The translations under genes were made by a program, and so were the position numbers. Below are positions 33,485-43,087 of a stretch of 64,000 bases of DNA, piece by piece. The notes beneath the pieces were generated by a model. It was given only the letters and a program-made list of their open reading frames with translations, was not told the DNA's origin and made no database searches. The number at the start of each line of letters is the position of its first letter. The first letter of the stretch is position 1. The DNA comes from JAJFKX01 sp965230265 (GTDB lineage: Bacteria; Pseudomonadota; Gammaproteobacteria; Xanthomonadales; Wenzhouxiangellaceae), in NCBI GenBank assembly GCA_965230265.1, contig OZ245999.1, positions 2,480,001 through 2,544,000 of the forward strand, in the 5' to 3' direction.

Positions 33485-35716
33485 CTATATTTGATAACGA
33501 CGCCGCAATCGCTCGCGTATCAGTTCAGCCAAAGTATTGGCCAGCAAAGTAATCGCAAACAGGATCAGAGCACACAACAGCAATACCCGAAAATGCACAC
33601 CGCCAGGCTCAGCCTCAGGCATCTCAATAGCCAGCGTGGGGGCAATCGCTTGCAGGCCACGCAATGGGCTCAGCTCAATCAATGGGGTATTACTGGCAGC
33701 CATTAGCACGATCATGGTTTCGCCCAGTGCTCTGCCCAAACCAATCAAAATAGCGGCCAGCAAACCCGAAGCGGCGCACGGTACGACCACCTGCCACACC
33801 GCTTGCCAGCGGCTGGCCCCCAACGCCACCGCGCCCAGTCGCAGGTGTTTGGGTACTGCGGTTAAGGCATCTTCGCAGAGCGCGAAAATAGTCGGCGTCA
33901 CTGCAAGCCCCAGAGCCACGCCAACCACCAAGGCATTGCGTAAATCATAAGTCCAGCCCCACTGTTGCTCCAGCCAGGCACTCAACTGACCACCAAACAA
34001 CAACCACTCCAGCAACCAGCCCACTCCGGCCAGAATGACGATAAGCAAAGCGATTAGCAACACGGGTAATCCGGTACGCCAGCGAGCACTGACCCGCTGG
34101 CTCAGCATACTCGACCAAAAGTAACCAAGCAGCACCAGCATAAATGGCAATGCCAACAGCAATAACAGGCAAATCAATAAGTGGTTCTGCAAATAAGGTG
34201 CCAGCCATACCGCTGCCAAAAAACCAATAATGACGGTAGGCATAGCCTCCAGCATCTCCACTACCGGCTTTAAACGTTCCCGCCATTTTCGGGCAAGAAT
34301 CAAAGAGGTATAGATAGCACCCAATACCGCAAAAGGCACACCAAATAACAACGCGAGAATCGCTGCCTTTATGGTGCCGAACAATAATGGCGTGACACTG
34401 AATTTAGGTCCGCCTGAAGCACTGGCAGCTGGCTGCCAGATAAAAGCCGGCTGCTGATACCCGGGATACCACACCGACCGCCACAGCAGTTTGCTATCCG
34501 GTACCGGCGCATCACTGCGCTCAAGGTATTGCAGGCTACTGCCATTATCAATCAATAATTGCTGACCGGTCAGTGCCAGGTTTTGTACCGGCATATCAGC
34601 ATCACTAAGCCATACAGGTTGTTGACGACCTGCATAAAACAAGCGCGCCCTGTATTGATCATCCACACAACCAAACCAACGTTTATCGGGTGCTACTGCC
34701 ACTTTTAAATCGCCTGCTCCACAATAATACGTTGCAGCAACCGGCATATGTACAACTGGTGAGTCAGTATTTATATGGCTGTGATCAACCAATTGATACA
34801 AATTTCCATTTTCAGCATGGACCAGCAGCATATTTTGCTCAAGCGCATAAACGCCACTGATTGCGGCATCAATATCGGGCAGGTTTATATTTTGGGTAAT
34901 CGGTTCAACAGACTCATTTAGCTCAGTGTCGTTATTTACTGATAACGAAAAAACCTGAAAACCCGGACCGGCCAACAAATCATCACCAGGCGGCAAGCCA
35001 TCTTCAGATGGTACTGCCAATATCCGCTGATCATGCGATAACAAACCGTTCAGAGGTTGTTGTAATGGCCAAGTATTGTTTGCAGTAAGACTTGCCCCGG
35101 CTGTTGTTTCATTGTCGATGACAAAACGCTGAAGCTGCAACTGATCATCCAGCTGAACCTGGGCCACCATTATCAATTGATCATCTGCGAGTCTGGTGCT
35201 GAACTTTTGTAATTGCCCATTTGCAACCAGGCTGAAGCTGGCAGGCCAGCGGTGCTCATCGGTTAATTGATCAGCCTGCCACATCAGCAAACGCGCCTGA
35301 CCTGAATAATCAACGATTAGCAAATACTCCTGCTGCAAACTATCAGAATCGGCAGAGGACACCAGCTGATGAATATAAAACTTATCCTGCGGATCCAGCG
35401 GCAGCCAGTCCTGCAATTGAAACTGCCCATGCAATAACCCGGTTTGTGGAGCAAAGCGTGTAACTTGCCCATTACTCAATACCCGTGTAGCACGGGTGCG
35501 GTCGATATTGAAAGCCAGCAGTACACTGTCACCCGGCTCTGCTGAATAACCGGCCCGCGATGCTGGGTCTGGTTGCCCGGGAGAACCCAGGGGAATCACA
35601 GCAACCAGCAAATATCCCACTAACAATATCACCAGCAGCAGCACCAACATCGCCACTCCGCGTGCCAACCAGGCACCGAACTGATCACGTCGTTGCCGAT
35701 TACGGTTTTTAGGCAT
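33485..35716 (-). CDS. pstC: Phosphate ABC transporter permease PstC
   Basis: A 743-residue long-form PstC. A membrane anchor at about 15-37 is followed by a large periplasmic domain (about 45-440) with beta-propeller-like repeats, then the six-segment permease core (about 455-740) with the EAA loop around LRLGAVALGASRWQAVWQVV. First gene of pstCA; a Pho box lies 51-68 bases before the start. No pstS precedes it; the nearest binding-protein gene is at 9196. Confidence 0.93.
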   Translation of the reverse strand: MPKNRNRQRRDQFGAWLARGVAMLVLLLVILLVGYLLVAVIPLGSPGQPDPASRAGYSAEPGDSVLLAFNIDRTRATRVLSNGQVTRFAPQTGLLHGQFQLQDWLPLDPQDKFYIHQLVSSADSDSLQQEYLLIVDYSGQARLLMWQADQLTDEHRWPASFSLVANGQLQKFSTRLADDQLIMVAQVQLDDQLQLQRFVIDNETTAGASLTANNTWPLQQPLNGLLSHDQRILAVPSEDGLPPGDDLLAGPGFQVFSLSVNNDTELNESVEPITQNINLPDIDAAISGVYALEQNMLLVHAENGNLYQLVDHSHINTDSPVVHMPVAATYYCGAGDLKVAVAPDKRWFGCVDDQYRARLFYAGRQQPVWLSDADMPVQNLALTGQQLLIDNGSSLQYLERSDAPVPDSKLLWRSVWYPGYQQPAFIWQPAASASGGPKFSVTPLLFGTIKAAILALLFGVPFAVLGAIYTSLILARKWRERLKPVVEMLEAMPTVIIGFLAAVWLAPYLQNHLLICLLLLLALPFMLVLLGYFWSSMLSQRVSARWRTGLPVLLIALLIVILAGVGWLLEWLLFGGQLSAWLEQQWGWTYDLRNALVVGVALGLAVTPTIFALCEDALTAVPKHLRLGAVALGASRWQAVWQVVVPCAASGLLAAILIGLGRALGETMIVLMAASNTPLIELSPLRGLQAIAPTLAIEMPEAEPGGVHFRVLLLCALILFAITLLANTLAELIRERLRRRYQI

Positions 35717-35766
35717 ATTGAACAGGTTGAGCTAATTGCATGATTTATCTGGCTTAATTGTGAATT

Positions 35767-35784
35767 GTTACACTTTTATGACAA
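35767..35784 (-). promoter_or_regulatory. Pho box upstream of pstCA
   Basis: On the minus strand TTGTCAT (35784-35778) and GTGTAAC (35773-35767) are 11 bases apart, each matching the PhoB heptamer at 6 of 7 positions. A weaker third heptamer CACAATT follows at the same spacing. The -10 is not certain. Confidence 0.65.
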
Positions 35785-35963
35785 AAATAACTATTTATTT
35801 CATATACTTAGAAGAACCGGTAGTGATTATTTGTGTGTTTATTTTAACTATTTTCTGATAAACTTTGAGCTGATTTAGTCCTGTTGATATTACACAACTG
35901 ATTGACTAAAACCACTGATTCAACCCAAGTTGGATCAAACATTGACACTATACGGAACTCATT

Positions 35964-36641
35964 ATGACCACAAATTATCTGTCTGGCATCTTTGGCCCTT
36001 CAGTACTAAAACCGCTACAAGACCATATGACAGTAGCAGTAAAGTGTGTCTTTAAACTGACGCCACTGGTAGAAGCGCTAAATAAGCGAGATTTTGACAC
36101 TGCTGAATCTATTCAGCAGGAGATCATCAGCCTTGAACATCAGGCCGATGAACAAAAAAGCGATCTGCGTCAGCAACTGGGTATGCGCCTGTTATTGCCG
36201 ATTCCTCGTGGGGATTTACTGGAAATTGTTCGCTTACAGGACAAAATTGCCAACCGCGCGCGTGATCTTTCCGGTTTGATGATTGGTCGAAAAATGATTT
36301 TCCCGGAAGCTTTACAGGCTGATTATTTAAAATTCCTGGAAAGCTGTCAGCAATCCTGTGAACAGGCAAAAACCTGTATCAAAGAACTGGACGAGTTGGT
36401 AGAAACCGGTTTCGGTGGAAAAATTGCTGACCTGATGAGCGGTTTTTTAAAGCGACTGGATGATGCTGAAAGCTTATCTGACGATCTTAAACGTGAGCTC
36501 GAAATAAAATTAATGGCCGTCGAGGAAGACACTCCACCGGTACAGGTCATGTTTATGTATCGAGCAATTACACTGACTGCCAATCTGGCTGATCATGCGA
36601 ACCGTTTGGGCAATAGTCTGCAATCGCAGATTACCCGATAA
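35964..36641 (+). CDS. DUF47/TIGR00153 PhoU-like protein, Pit accessory
   Basis: A 225-residue all-helical protein of the DUF47 family, distant kin of PhoU; helices carry SLEHQADEQKSDLR and RLDDAESLSDDLKRE. DUF47 genes nearly always precede pit-type transporters, as here (53 bases). It probably modulates the Pit carrier; the mechanism is not established. Cytoplasmic. The 247-base region to pstC contains the promoters of both divergent units. Confidence 0.9.
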   Translation: MTTNYLSGIFGPSVLKPLQDHMTVAVKCVFKLTPLVEALNKRDFDTAESIQQEIISLEHQADEQKSDLRQQLGMRLLLPIPRGDLLEIVRLQDKIANRARDLSGLMIGRKMIFPEALQADYLKFLESCQQSCEQAKTCIKELDELVETGFGGKIADLMSGFLKRLDDAESLSDDLKRELEIKLMAVEEDTPPVQVMFMYRAITLTANLADHANRLGNSLQSQITR

Positions 36642-36694
36642 GCAAGCCAATTGATTAACACCATAAAACACTTTAATACAATCGGATTTTAAGT

Positions 36695-37945
36695 ATGGAA
36701 TATACCGTTATTCTGCTGATCTTAGCAGGTCTGTTTGGGCTGTTTATGGCCTGGGGTATTGGCGCCAACGATGTTGCCAATGCAATGGCTACTTCTGTAG
36801 GCTCGGGTGCATTGACGATTAAACAGGCACTGATTATTGCCGCTGTGTTCGAATTTGCCGGTGCTTTTCTTGCCGGTGGGCAAGTCACTGCAACTATCCG
36901 TAAAGGCATCATCGACTCTACGCCATTTATGGGACAGCCTGAAGTACTGGTATTCGGAATGTTAGCCGCGCTTATGGGGGCAGGTTTATGGCTGTTTATT
37001 GCTTCGCATCGCGGCTGGCCAGTGTCGACTACACATTCAATTGTTGGTGGTATCGTCGGTTTTGCCCTGGTTGCCGTGGGCGCTGAAGCAGTCAAGTGGG
37101 ATAAAATCGGTGACATTGTTCTAAGCTGGATCATTACCCCGATGATCGCCGGCATTATTGCCTATCTGTTGTACATGAGCGTATTGCATCTGGTTTTGCG
37201 TAGAACTGACCCATTGGCCAGCGCTAAGCGATATGTCCCGGTCTATATCTTTATCGTTGGGTTCGTGATTGCATTGGTGACCATGTTCAAGGGGCTTAAG
37301 CACATTGGTCTAAACCTAAGTACTGAATGGTCATACATTATTGCAGTTGTCGTAGGTTTGGTGGCTGCCATTATCGGCAAGGTGATCATTACACGAATAA
37401 AAACTGACCCTGCAGATGACAAGGATTTTCGCTTTACCAATGTAGAAAAAATCTTTGGCGTGCTAATGATATTCACTGCCTGTGGCATGGCTTTCGCACA
37501 TGGTTCGAATGATGTGGCCAACGCCATTGGTCCGGTTGCTGCCGTCATCAGCATCCTGAACTCCGGAGAAGTGGGACAAAGTTCTGCCCTGCCCATCTGG
37601 GTATTGCTGCTGGGTGCTGCAGGTATTGTTTTAGGTTTGGCCATGCTGGGTCGTCGGGTGATTGCCACCGTTGGTCAAAAAATTACTGAGTTAACACCGT
37701 CACGTGGCTTTGCTGCAGAAATCGCTGCAGCCAGCACAGTGGTTATCGCTTCGGGTACCGGCATCCCTATTTCAACCACACAAACCCTGGTCGGTGCAGT
37801 TCTTGGGGTAGGCATGGCGCGCAGCATCAGCTCACTGAACCTGAAGGTGATCGGTAATGTATTTATGTCATGGGTCATCACAATCCCGGTCGGCGCTGCT
37901 TTATCCATTATCAGCTATTACCTGTTACGCGCGATCTTTGGCTGA
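36695..37945 (+). CDS. pit: Inorganic phosphate transporter, PitA/PiT family
   Basis: A 416-residue secondary phosphate carrier with about ten membrane segments and the two inverted PiT signatures GANDVANAMATSVGSGAL (near residue 23) and GSNDVANAIGPVAA (near 270). STTHSIVGG and STTQTLVGA are the paired substrate motifs. It imports metal-phosphate with protons, a low-affinity route complementing Pst. The gene ends before a strong hairpin at 37987. Confidence 0.94.
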   Translation: MEYTVILLILAGLFGLFMAWGIGANDVANAMATSVGSGALTIKQALIIAAVFEFAGAFLAGGQVTATIRKGIIDSTPFMGQPEVLVFGMLAALMGAGLWLFIASHRGWPVSTTHSIVGGIVGFALVAVGAEAVKWDKIGDIVLSWIITPMIAGIIAYLLYMSVLHLVLRRTDPLASAKRYVPVYIFIVGFVIALVTMFKGLKHIGLNLSTEWSYIIAVVVGLVAAIIGKVIITRIKTDPADDKDFRFTNVEKIFGVLMIFTACGMAFAHGSNDVANAIGPVAAVISILNSGEVGQSSALPIWVLLLGAAGIVLGLAMLGRRVIATVGQKITELTPSRGFAAEIAAASTVVIASGTGIPISTTQTLVGAVLGVGMARSISSLNLKVIGNVFMSWVITIPVGAALSIISYYLLRAIFG

Positions 37946-37986
37946 TACCATTACTTTTTAATACTCAAAGTAACCCGAACATTTAA

Positions 37987-38017
37987 CCAACCGGGCAATG
38001 ATCCGTTGCCCGGTTGG
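37987..38017 (+). terminator. 12-bp perfect hairpin after pit
   Basis: CCAACCGGGCAA (37987-37998) pairs fully with TTGCCCGGTTGG (38006-38017) around a 7-base loop, followed by CTATTCTCTT. The T content is modest, but the stem is very stable. It ends 13 bases before the iadA ATG, so it could also mask that ribosome site. Confidence 0.65.
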
Positions 38018-38030
38018 CTATTCTCTTGCC

Positions 38031-39191
38031 ATGCTAAAACTGATTAAAAATGCCGACTTATATCTGCCCGAACACTTTGGTATTGGGCATTTGCTGATTG
38101 CCGGACGGCAGATTGTGTACCTGGGCAAAGCGCTGCCAGAGCTTGGTACCGCATTAACAGTTGAAACATTTGATCTGCAGGGACAACGGGTTATTCCTGG
38201 TTTTATTGATGCACATGCACACATTACCGGTGGTGGTGGTGAGGCCGGTTTTGCTACTCAGGTGCCCACTGTTCCGATCAGTGGTTTTATCGATGCCGGT
38301 GTGACCACTGTGGTTGGTTTACTGGGAACTGATGATATTACCCGCAGCACCTCTTCACTGATTGCGCGCGTGTACGGATTACGTGAAGAAGGCCTATCCG
38401 CTTATTGCTATACCGGTGGTTACCACCTGCCACCCACTACCCTCACCGGTTCAATCAAAAGCGATATTGTGCATATCGAATGTATTCTTGGTGCGGGGGA
38501 AATCGCCATCAGTGATCACCGCTCCAGTCAACCCACCTTTGATGAATTGATTAAAGCAGCCGGTGAAGCACACGTTGCAGGCCTGATCACCGGTAAAGCG
38601 GGCATTTTGCACCTGCATTTGGGTGATGGTGAGCGTCGCTTACAGTTAGTTGAAAGAGCCTTAAGTGAAACCGAATTACCTGGACGGGTTTTTCATCCAA
38701 CGCATGTCAATCGCGGCAAGCAATTATTCGATGAAGCCTGTGAATTAACCCGGCAGGGTTGCTGTATTGATGTCACCGCTTTTCCGGTCGCCGACGATGA
38801 GGATGCCTGGTCAGCCAGCGATGCCCTATTAAGGTACTGGCAGGCAGATAAACCTGCAGAACGAATTACCGTTAGCTCCGATGGTGGAGGCTGCCTGCCG
38901 CATTTTGATCAGCAAGGTGAGCTGCTGCAAATGGATTTTGCCACTGCCAGCGCGCTGCCAGAGACCTTGGCCGAGCTGTTGAGCCGCGGCATTGATCTAC
39001 AGCAGGCCTTACCGCCCTTCACCGCCAACCCCGCTGAATTGCTGCGACTTAAACACAAAGGGCGCATTGCAGATGGCGCCGATGCTGATCTGCTGGTCAT
39101 GGATAGCGACAATAAAATTTCATCAGTGATGGCATTAGGCGATTGGCATCGGTATGATGGCCGGTCGTTACGCACAGGTATGTTTGAATAA
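38031..39191 (+). CDS. iadA: Isoaspartyl (beta-aspartyl) dipeptidase, M38
   Basis: Amidohydrolase that splits beta-aspartyl dipeptides, including the beta-Asp-Arg released from cyanophycin. ATG 38031 is chosen; an upstream ATG at 37998 would start inside the hairpin. It is 386 residues. Metal ligands are seen as HAH (in IDAHAHITGGGGEAG), LHLH, THVNR and the Asp in VSSDGGG; substrate-site YTGGYHLPP is intact. At the position where the E. coli enzyme has the carboxylated lysine just before AISDHRS, this protein has glutamate (GEIAISDHRS). It stands 67 bases before cyanophycinase. Confidence 0.92.
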   Translation: MLKLIKNADLYLPEHFGIGHLLIAGRQIVYLGKALPELGTALTVETFDLQGQRVIPGFIDAHAHITGGGGEAGFATQVPTVPISGFIDAGVTTVVGLLGTDDITRSTSSLIARVYGLREEGLSAYCYTGGYHLPPTTLTGSIKSDIVHIECILGAGEIAISDHRSSQPTFDELIKAAGEAHVAGLITGKAGILHLHLGDGERRLQLVERALSETELPGRVFHPTHVNRGKQLFDEACELTRQGCCIDVTAFPVADDEDAWSASDALLRYWQADKPAERITVSSDGGGCLPHFDQQGELLQMDFATASALPETLAELLSRGIDLQQALPPFTANPAELLRLKHKGRIADGADADLLVMDSDNKISSVMALGDWHRYDGRSLRTGMFE

Positions 39192-39258
39192 CACCCGTAC
39201 CCGAACACACTCTGTGCAATCCCAACTCAGCTAAGCCTATTTATAGAGATCAACCAAC

Positions 39259-40083
39259 ATGTGTCCTTCACCTGATATCCATGGCGTCGAACGAGGTTAT
39301 GTTATTCCCATCGGCGGTGGCGAAGAAAGAACACCTGATTCCAGTATTCTGCAACGCTTTGTAGCGCTTTGTGGCGATAGCGATGCCCGTATTGTAGTGA
39401 TTCCCACCGCTTCACAGCTGGCAGAGACCGGCGGGCATTACATCAAACTGTTTCAGCAGATGGGTGTTGAACAGGTCAGTTCCATCCGCATGGAAGAACG
39501 CAGCGATGCCAGCAATCCCGACTATCTTAAGGCTTTAAATAATGCCACGGGTATCTTTATCACCGGTGGCAACCAGTTACGTCTTTCTACGATTCTGGGT
39601 GGCACACCGGTTGCCCAGACACTGCGACTGCTGAATGCCAACGGCGTACATATTGCAGGTACCTCTGCGGGTGCGGCGATCATGCCGGAGCATATGATTG
39701 CCGGCGGCGACAGCGGCCCCACACCCACTGAAGACCTGGTGCAATTGGCGCCCGGGCTGGGCCTGACCAATAAGCTGATTATTGACCAGCATTTTCGTGA
39801 ACGTGATCGCTTGGGCCGCTTAATGGCTGCATTGTCCTACAACCCGTTTTTAATTGGTATCGGCGTAGATGAGGATACCGCTGCTTTTATCAGCTCTGAC
39901 GGCCGCTTTGAAGTGGTCGGCAGTGGCGCAGTAACCGTGGTTGATCCCGCTGAATTGAGTTATTCATCCATGGCTGCCGTACGTTCAGGCGACCCGGTCA
40001 GTCTGTTCGGTATTAAAGTTCATATTCTGGCACCCGGCACCGGCTTTGACATAGGACAGCGCCAGCCCTTCGTTATCGATTAG
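39259..40083 (+). CDS. cphB: Cyanophycinase (peptidase S51)
   Basis: Exopeptidase that cuts cyanophycin to beta-Asp-Arg dipeptides. It is 274 residues with IPIGGGEE at the N-terminus, FITGGNQLRL, the nucleophile elbow GTSAGAA (Ser136) and DQHFRERDRLGR (His178). No signal peptide, so intracellular polymer turnover. It lies between iadA, which takes its product, and cphA. A short hairpin covers its stop codon (40083-40101). Confidence 0.95.
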   Translation: MCPSPDIHGVERGYVIPIGGGEERTPDSSILQRFVALCGDSDARIVVIPTASQLAETGGHYIKLFQQMGVEQVSSIRMEERSDASNPDYLKALNNATGIFITGGNQLRLSTILGGTPVAQTLRLLNANGVHIAGTSAGAAIMPEHMIAGGDSGPTPTEDLVQLAPGLGLTNKLIIDQHFRERDRLGRLMAALSYNPFLIGIGVDEDTAAFISSDGRFEVVGSGAVTVVDPAELSYSSMAAVRSGDPVSLFGIKVHILAPGTGFDIGQRQPFVID

Positions 40084-40158
40084 CCGGACAGTATGTCTGG
40101 CAGCATGCCTGTCTCCCGACGAGCATTTCAGTATGAATACAACTTGTCGATCTGCTCT

Positions 40159-40182
40159 AAGCGTGTGCCATTAAACACGCTT
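40159..40182 (+). repeat. Inverted repeat next to the FNR site
   Basis: AAGCGTGT (40159-40166) and ACACGCTT (40175-40182) are perfect inverted copies with an 8-base spacer. The right arm overlaps the FNR half-site by two bases. Could be an operator for a second regulator or a weak transcript hairpin after cphB. Confidence 0.5.
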
Positions 40183-40194
40183 GATTGACATCAA
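40181..40194 (+). promoter_or_regulatory. FNR/Anr binding site upstream of cphA
   Basis: TTGAT-TGAC-ATCAA, a perfect match to the TTGAT-N4-ATCAA consensus of FNR/Anr. It is centred 71 bases before the cphA ATG. A 4/6 -10 candidate TCTATT at 40213-40218 would place the site near -38, close to the activating -41.5 position. Predicts anaerobic or microaerobic control of cyanophycin synthesis. Confidence 0.7.
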
Positions 40195-40258
40195 CGCGTA
40201 AAACCTGAACACTCTATTCAGACTTTACCAACCTGCCATGCATGGTGGGATTAAAAAC

Positions 40259-43060
40259 ATGAAAATAATTTCCACCAACGTATTTGTCGGCCCTAGTGTT
40301 TACGCCAACTTTCCGGTCATTCGGCAGGAAATCGATTTGGGCATTCTGGAGGACTGGCCAACCGCAAAAATCGGCACCGAGTTTATTGACAGCTTGATCG
40401 AAGCCCTACCTGGCCTGGAGGAACATGGTTGCTCATACCGCACACCGGGCGGTTTTATCCGCCGCATGCGAGAAGATGATGGCACCTGGCTGGGCCATTT
40501 ATGGGAGCACATGATTCTGGAGCTACAGGGCACTGCCGGCTCCAATGTCACTTTTGGCCGTACCCGCGGTACCGGAGAGCATGGCTGCTACAACGTGGTG
40601 TTTCAATACAAACAGCGCGACGTGGGCCTGGAAGCGGCACGCATTGCCCGACAACTGCTGCTTAACCTGTTACCAGATCATTTAAAACAACAGCTGAGCG
40701 ATGAAATCGAAGAGGATTTTGATTTTAACGAACAGCGTGATGATTTCATTCGCTTTGCTCAACGCAAAGAACTCGGACCGAGTACCGCATCGTTGGTGGA
40801 TGCCGCTGTAGAGCGTGATATCCCATGGTTACGTCTGAATCAATATTCGCTGATTCAATTCGGACATGGGAAATATCAAAAACGTATCCAAGCCACCATC
40901 ACCAGCGAGACCCGACATATTGCAGTGGAAATCTCCTGCGATAAAGAGGACACCCATAACTTACTGAATGATCTAGGATTGCCCGTTCCCCAGCAAAGCA
41001 TGGCCTATAGTGAAAACCAGGCTGCCCGCTACGCCAGACGCATCGGTTTTCCGGTGGTGGTCAAACCATTAAACGCCAACCATGGCCGTGGGGTCAGCAT
41101 CAATCTGACCGACACCGATCAGGTGCGTACCGCTTTTGGTGTTGCCCGCGAACGCGGCACCAGCCGGGCAGTACTGGTGGAAAGTTATATTTCCGGTTTC
41201 GACCATCGCATGCTGGTGGTCAATGATGAACTGGTCGCCGTCGCCAAACGCGTGCCCGGACATGTGGTTGGCGATGGCAAACATACCGTCGCCGAGCTGG
41301 TTGATATTACCAACGATGATCCCAGACGCGGTATTGGTCACGAAAAAGTTCTCACCCGCCTTGAGTTTGATCATCAGGCAGAACGCCTGTTAAAAGCAGC
41401 CGGTTATGATCAAAACACTGTATTGGCCGATGGCGAAATCTTTTATCTGCGCTCCACGGCTAACCTATCCACCGGGGGTACTGCCATTGATTTAACCGAT
41501 GTGGTACACCCTGATAATCGGGATATGGCGGTGCGGGCCGTTCAGGCAGTGGGTCTGGATGTTGGTGGTGTGGATTTTCTAACCGATGACATCAGCAAAT
41601 CCTATAAGGATATTGGCGGTGCCATAGTAGAGGTGAATGCAGCACCGGGCTTCCGAATGCATGTGGCACCCAGTGAAGGTGAGCCGCGCGATGTTTCCGG
41701 CAAGGTAATAGACATGCTGTTTCCACCCGGCACACCCAGCCGCATCCCCATTGCTGCAATAACCGGCACCAATGGTAAAACCACCACTTCTCGAATGCTG
41801 GCACACATTCTGAAAAATACCGGACACACCGTCGGTCTAACATCAACCGATGGGGTTTATATCGATGGCGATCTATCCGTCAAAGGCGATATGACGGGAC
41901 CTGCATCTGCACAAATTGTATTGCGCGACCCGGTTGTCGATGTTGCCGTCATGGAAACCGCGCGTGGCGGTATTCTGCGTTCCGGTCTTGGTTATGAAAG
42001 TTGTAATGTGGCCGCCTGTCTGAATGTTTCTGCTGATCACCTGGGGCTGCGCGGTATCAATACCGTAGAACAGTTGGCGGAAGTCAAACGGGTAGTGGTA
42101 GAGGTCGCCACCGATACCGCAGTATTGAATGCCGATGATGAGCACTGCTTGCGCATGGCCGATTACACCCGTGCCGAGCAACTGTGCTATGTCACCATGA
42201 ACCCCGATCATCAATTGGTACGCGAACATATTCGTGCCGGCGGTTTTGCCGTGGTCCTGGAACGCGGTATTAATGGCGATATGATCACGTTGTTCCAGAA
42301 AGGCGCACACCTGCCTTTGCTGTGGACACATTTAATCCCGGCCACCATGGAAGGCAAAGCGCTGCACAATGTGCAAAATGCAATGTTCGCGGCGGCCATG
42401 GCGTACAGCATGGGCAAATCACTGGAAGGCATTCGCCATGGTTTAAGAACCTTCAATACCTCCTATTTCCAGGCGCCAGGCCGAATGAACATCTTTGATG
42501 AGTACCCGTTCAAAGTGATTCTGGATTATGCGCACAACCCCGCTGCGGTGAAAAGCATGCGACAACTGTGCGACCGACTGGAAGTCAACGGCAGGCGCAT
42601 CTGTGTACTGGCCGCGCCGGGCGATCGGCGCGATGAAGATATTCAGGAAATTGCCAACGTGACGGTTGGCTGCTTCGATCACTATATTTGTAAAGCCGAT
42701 GATAACCGTCGCGGGCGTGATGACCGTGAGGTTCCATTGATGCTGCAGCAAACCTTATTGGATGCAGGGGTTAACAGCGATGCTATCGAAGTCATTGCTG
42801 ATGAGGCAGAGGCTGTCGATCATGCACTGACAATCGCTGCGGATGGTGATCTGGTGATGATTTTTGGTGATCACATTAACCGCTGCTGGAAACAGATTAT
42901 TCACTTCCAAAACAGCGAAGAAAAACCCGATATCAGCAATCAAAAGCCCAAGGCACCAGAACAACCTGTTGATGCGCCTGACTTTAAACTGGAGCAAGGC
43001 CAACGCCTGATCCGGGATGAACGTGGTGTCCGGCTGGCGCGCGATGAACAGGCCGATTGA
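40259..43060 (+). CDS. cphA: Cyanophycin synthetase CphA1
   Basis: Polymerises aspartate and arginine into cyanophycin with two ATPs per dipeptide. ATG 40259 gives 933 residues; GGTGGGA lies about 10 bases upstream. Domains in order: N-terminal domain (1-160), ATP-grasp (about 210-490; PVVVKPLNANHGRGVS) that adds aspartate, and Mur-ligase domain from about 495 with P-loop GTNGKTTT near 503, ETARGGILRSGLG and DYAHNP, which adds arginine. A charged tail of about 50 residues ends the protein, longer than in many CphA. An FNR site precedes it. The following gene is a paralogue of its Mur half. Confidence 0.96.
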   Translation: MKIISTNVFVGPSVYANFPVIRQEIDLGILEDWPTAKIGTEFIDSLIEALPGLEEHGCSYRTPGGFIRRMREDDGTWLGHLWEHMILELQGTAGSNVTFGRTRGTGEHGCYNVVFQYKQRDVGLEAARIARQLLLNLLPDHLKQQLSDEIEEDFDFNEQRDDFIRFAQRKELGPSTASLVDAAVERDIPWLRLNQYSLIQFGHGKYQKRIQATITSETRHIAVEISCDKEDTHNLLNDLGLPVPQQSMAYSENQAARYARRIGFPVVVKPLNANHGRGVSINLTDTDQVRTAFGVARERGTSRAVLVESYISGFDHRMLVVNDELVAVAKRVPGHVVGDGKHTVAELVDITNDDPRRGIGHEKVLTRLEFDHQAERLLKAAGYDQNTVLADGEIFYLRSTANLSTGGTAIDLTDVVHPDNRDMAVRAVQAVGLDVGGVDFLTDDISKSYKDIGGAIVEVNAAPGFRMHVAPSEGEPRDVSGKVIDMLFPPGTPSRIPIAAITGTNGKTTTSRMLAHILKNTGHTVGLTSTDGVYIDGDLSVKGDMTGPASAQIVLRDPVVDVAVMETARGGILRSGLGYESCNVAACLNVSADHLGLRGINTVEQLAEVKRVVVEVATDTAVLNADDEHCLRMADYTRAEQLCYVTMNPDHQLVREHIRAGGFAVVLERGINGDMITLFQKGAHLPLLWTHLIPATMEGKALHNVQNAMFAAAMAYSMGKSLEGIRHGLRTFNTSYFQAPGRMNIFDEYPFKVILDYAHNPAAVKSMRQLCDRLEVNGRRICVLAAPGDRRDEDIQEIANVTVGCFDHYICKADDNRRGRDDREVPLMLQQTLLDAGVNSDAIEVIADEAEAVDHALTIAADGDLVMIFGDHINRCWKQIIHFQNSEEKPDISNQKPKAPEQPVDAPDFKLEQGQRLIRDERGVRLARDEQAD

Positions 43061-43087
43061 TCTTGGACCGATAAACACTGATTGACC

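Noticed and set aside
40083..40101. Terminator after cphB (GCCGGACA/TGTCTGGC)
   Set aside because: Stem contains a G-U pair and no T-run follows; at most a weak hairpin.
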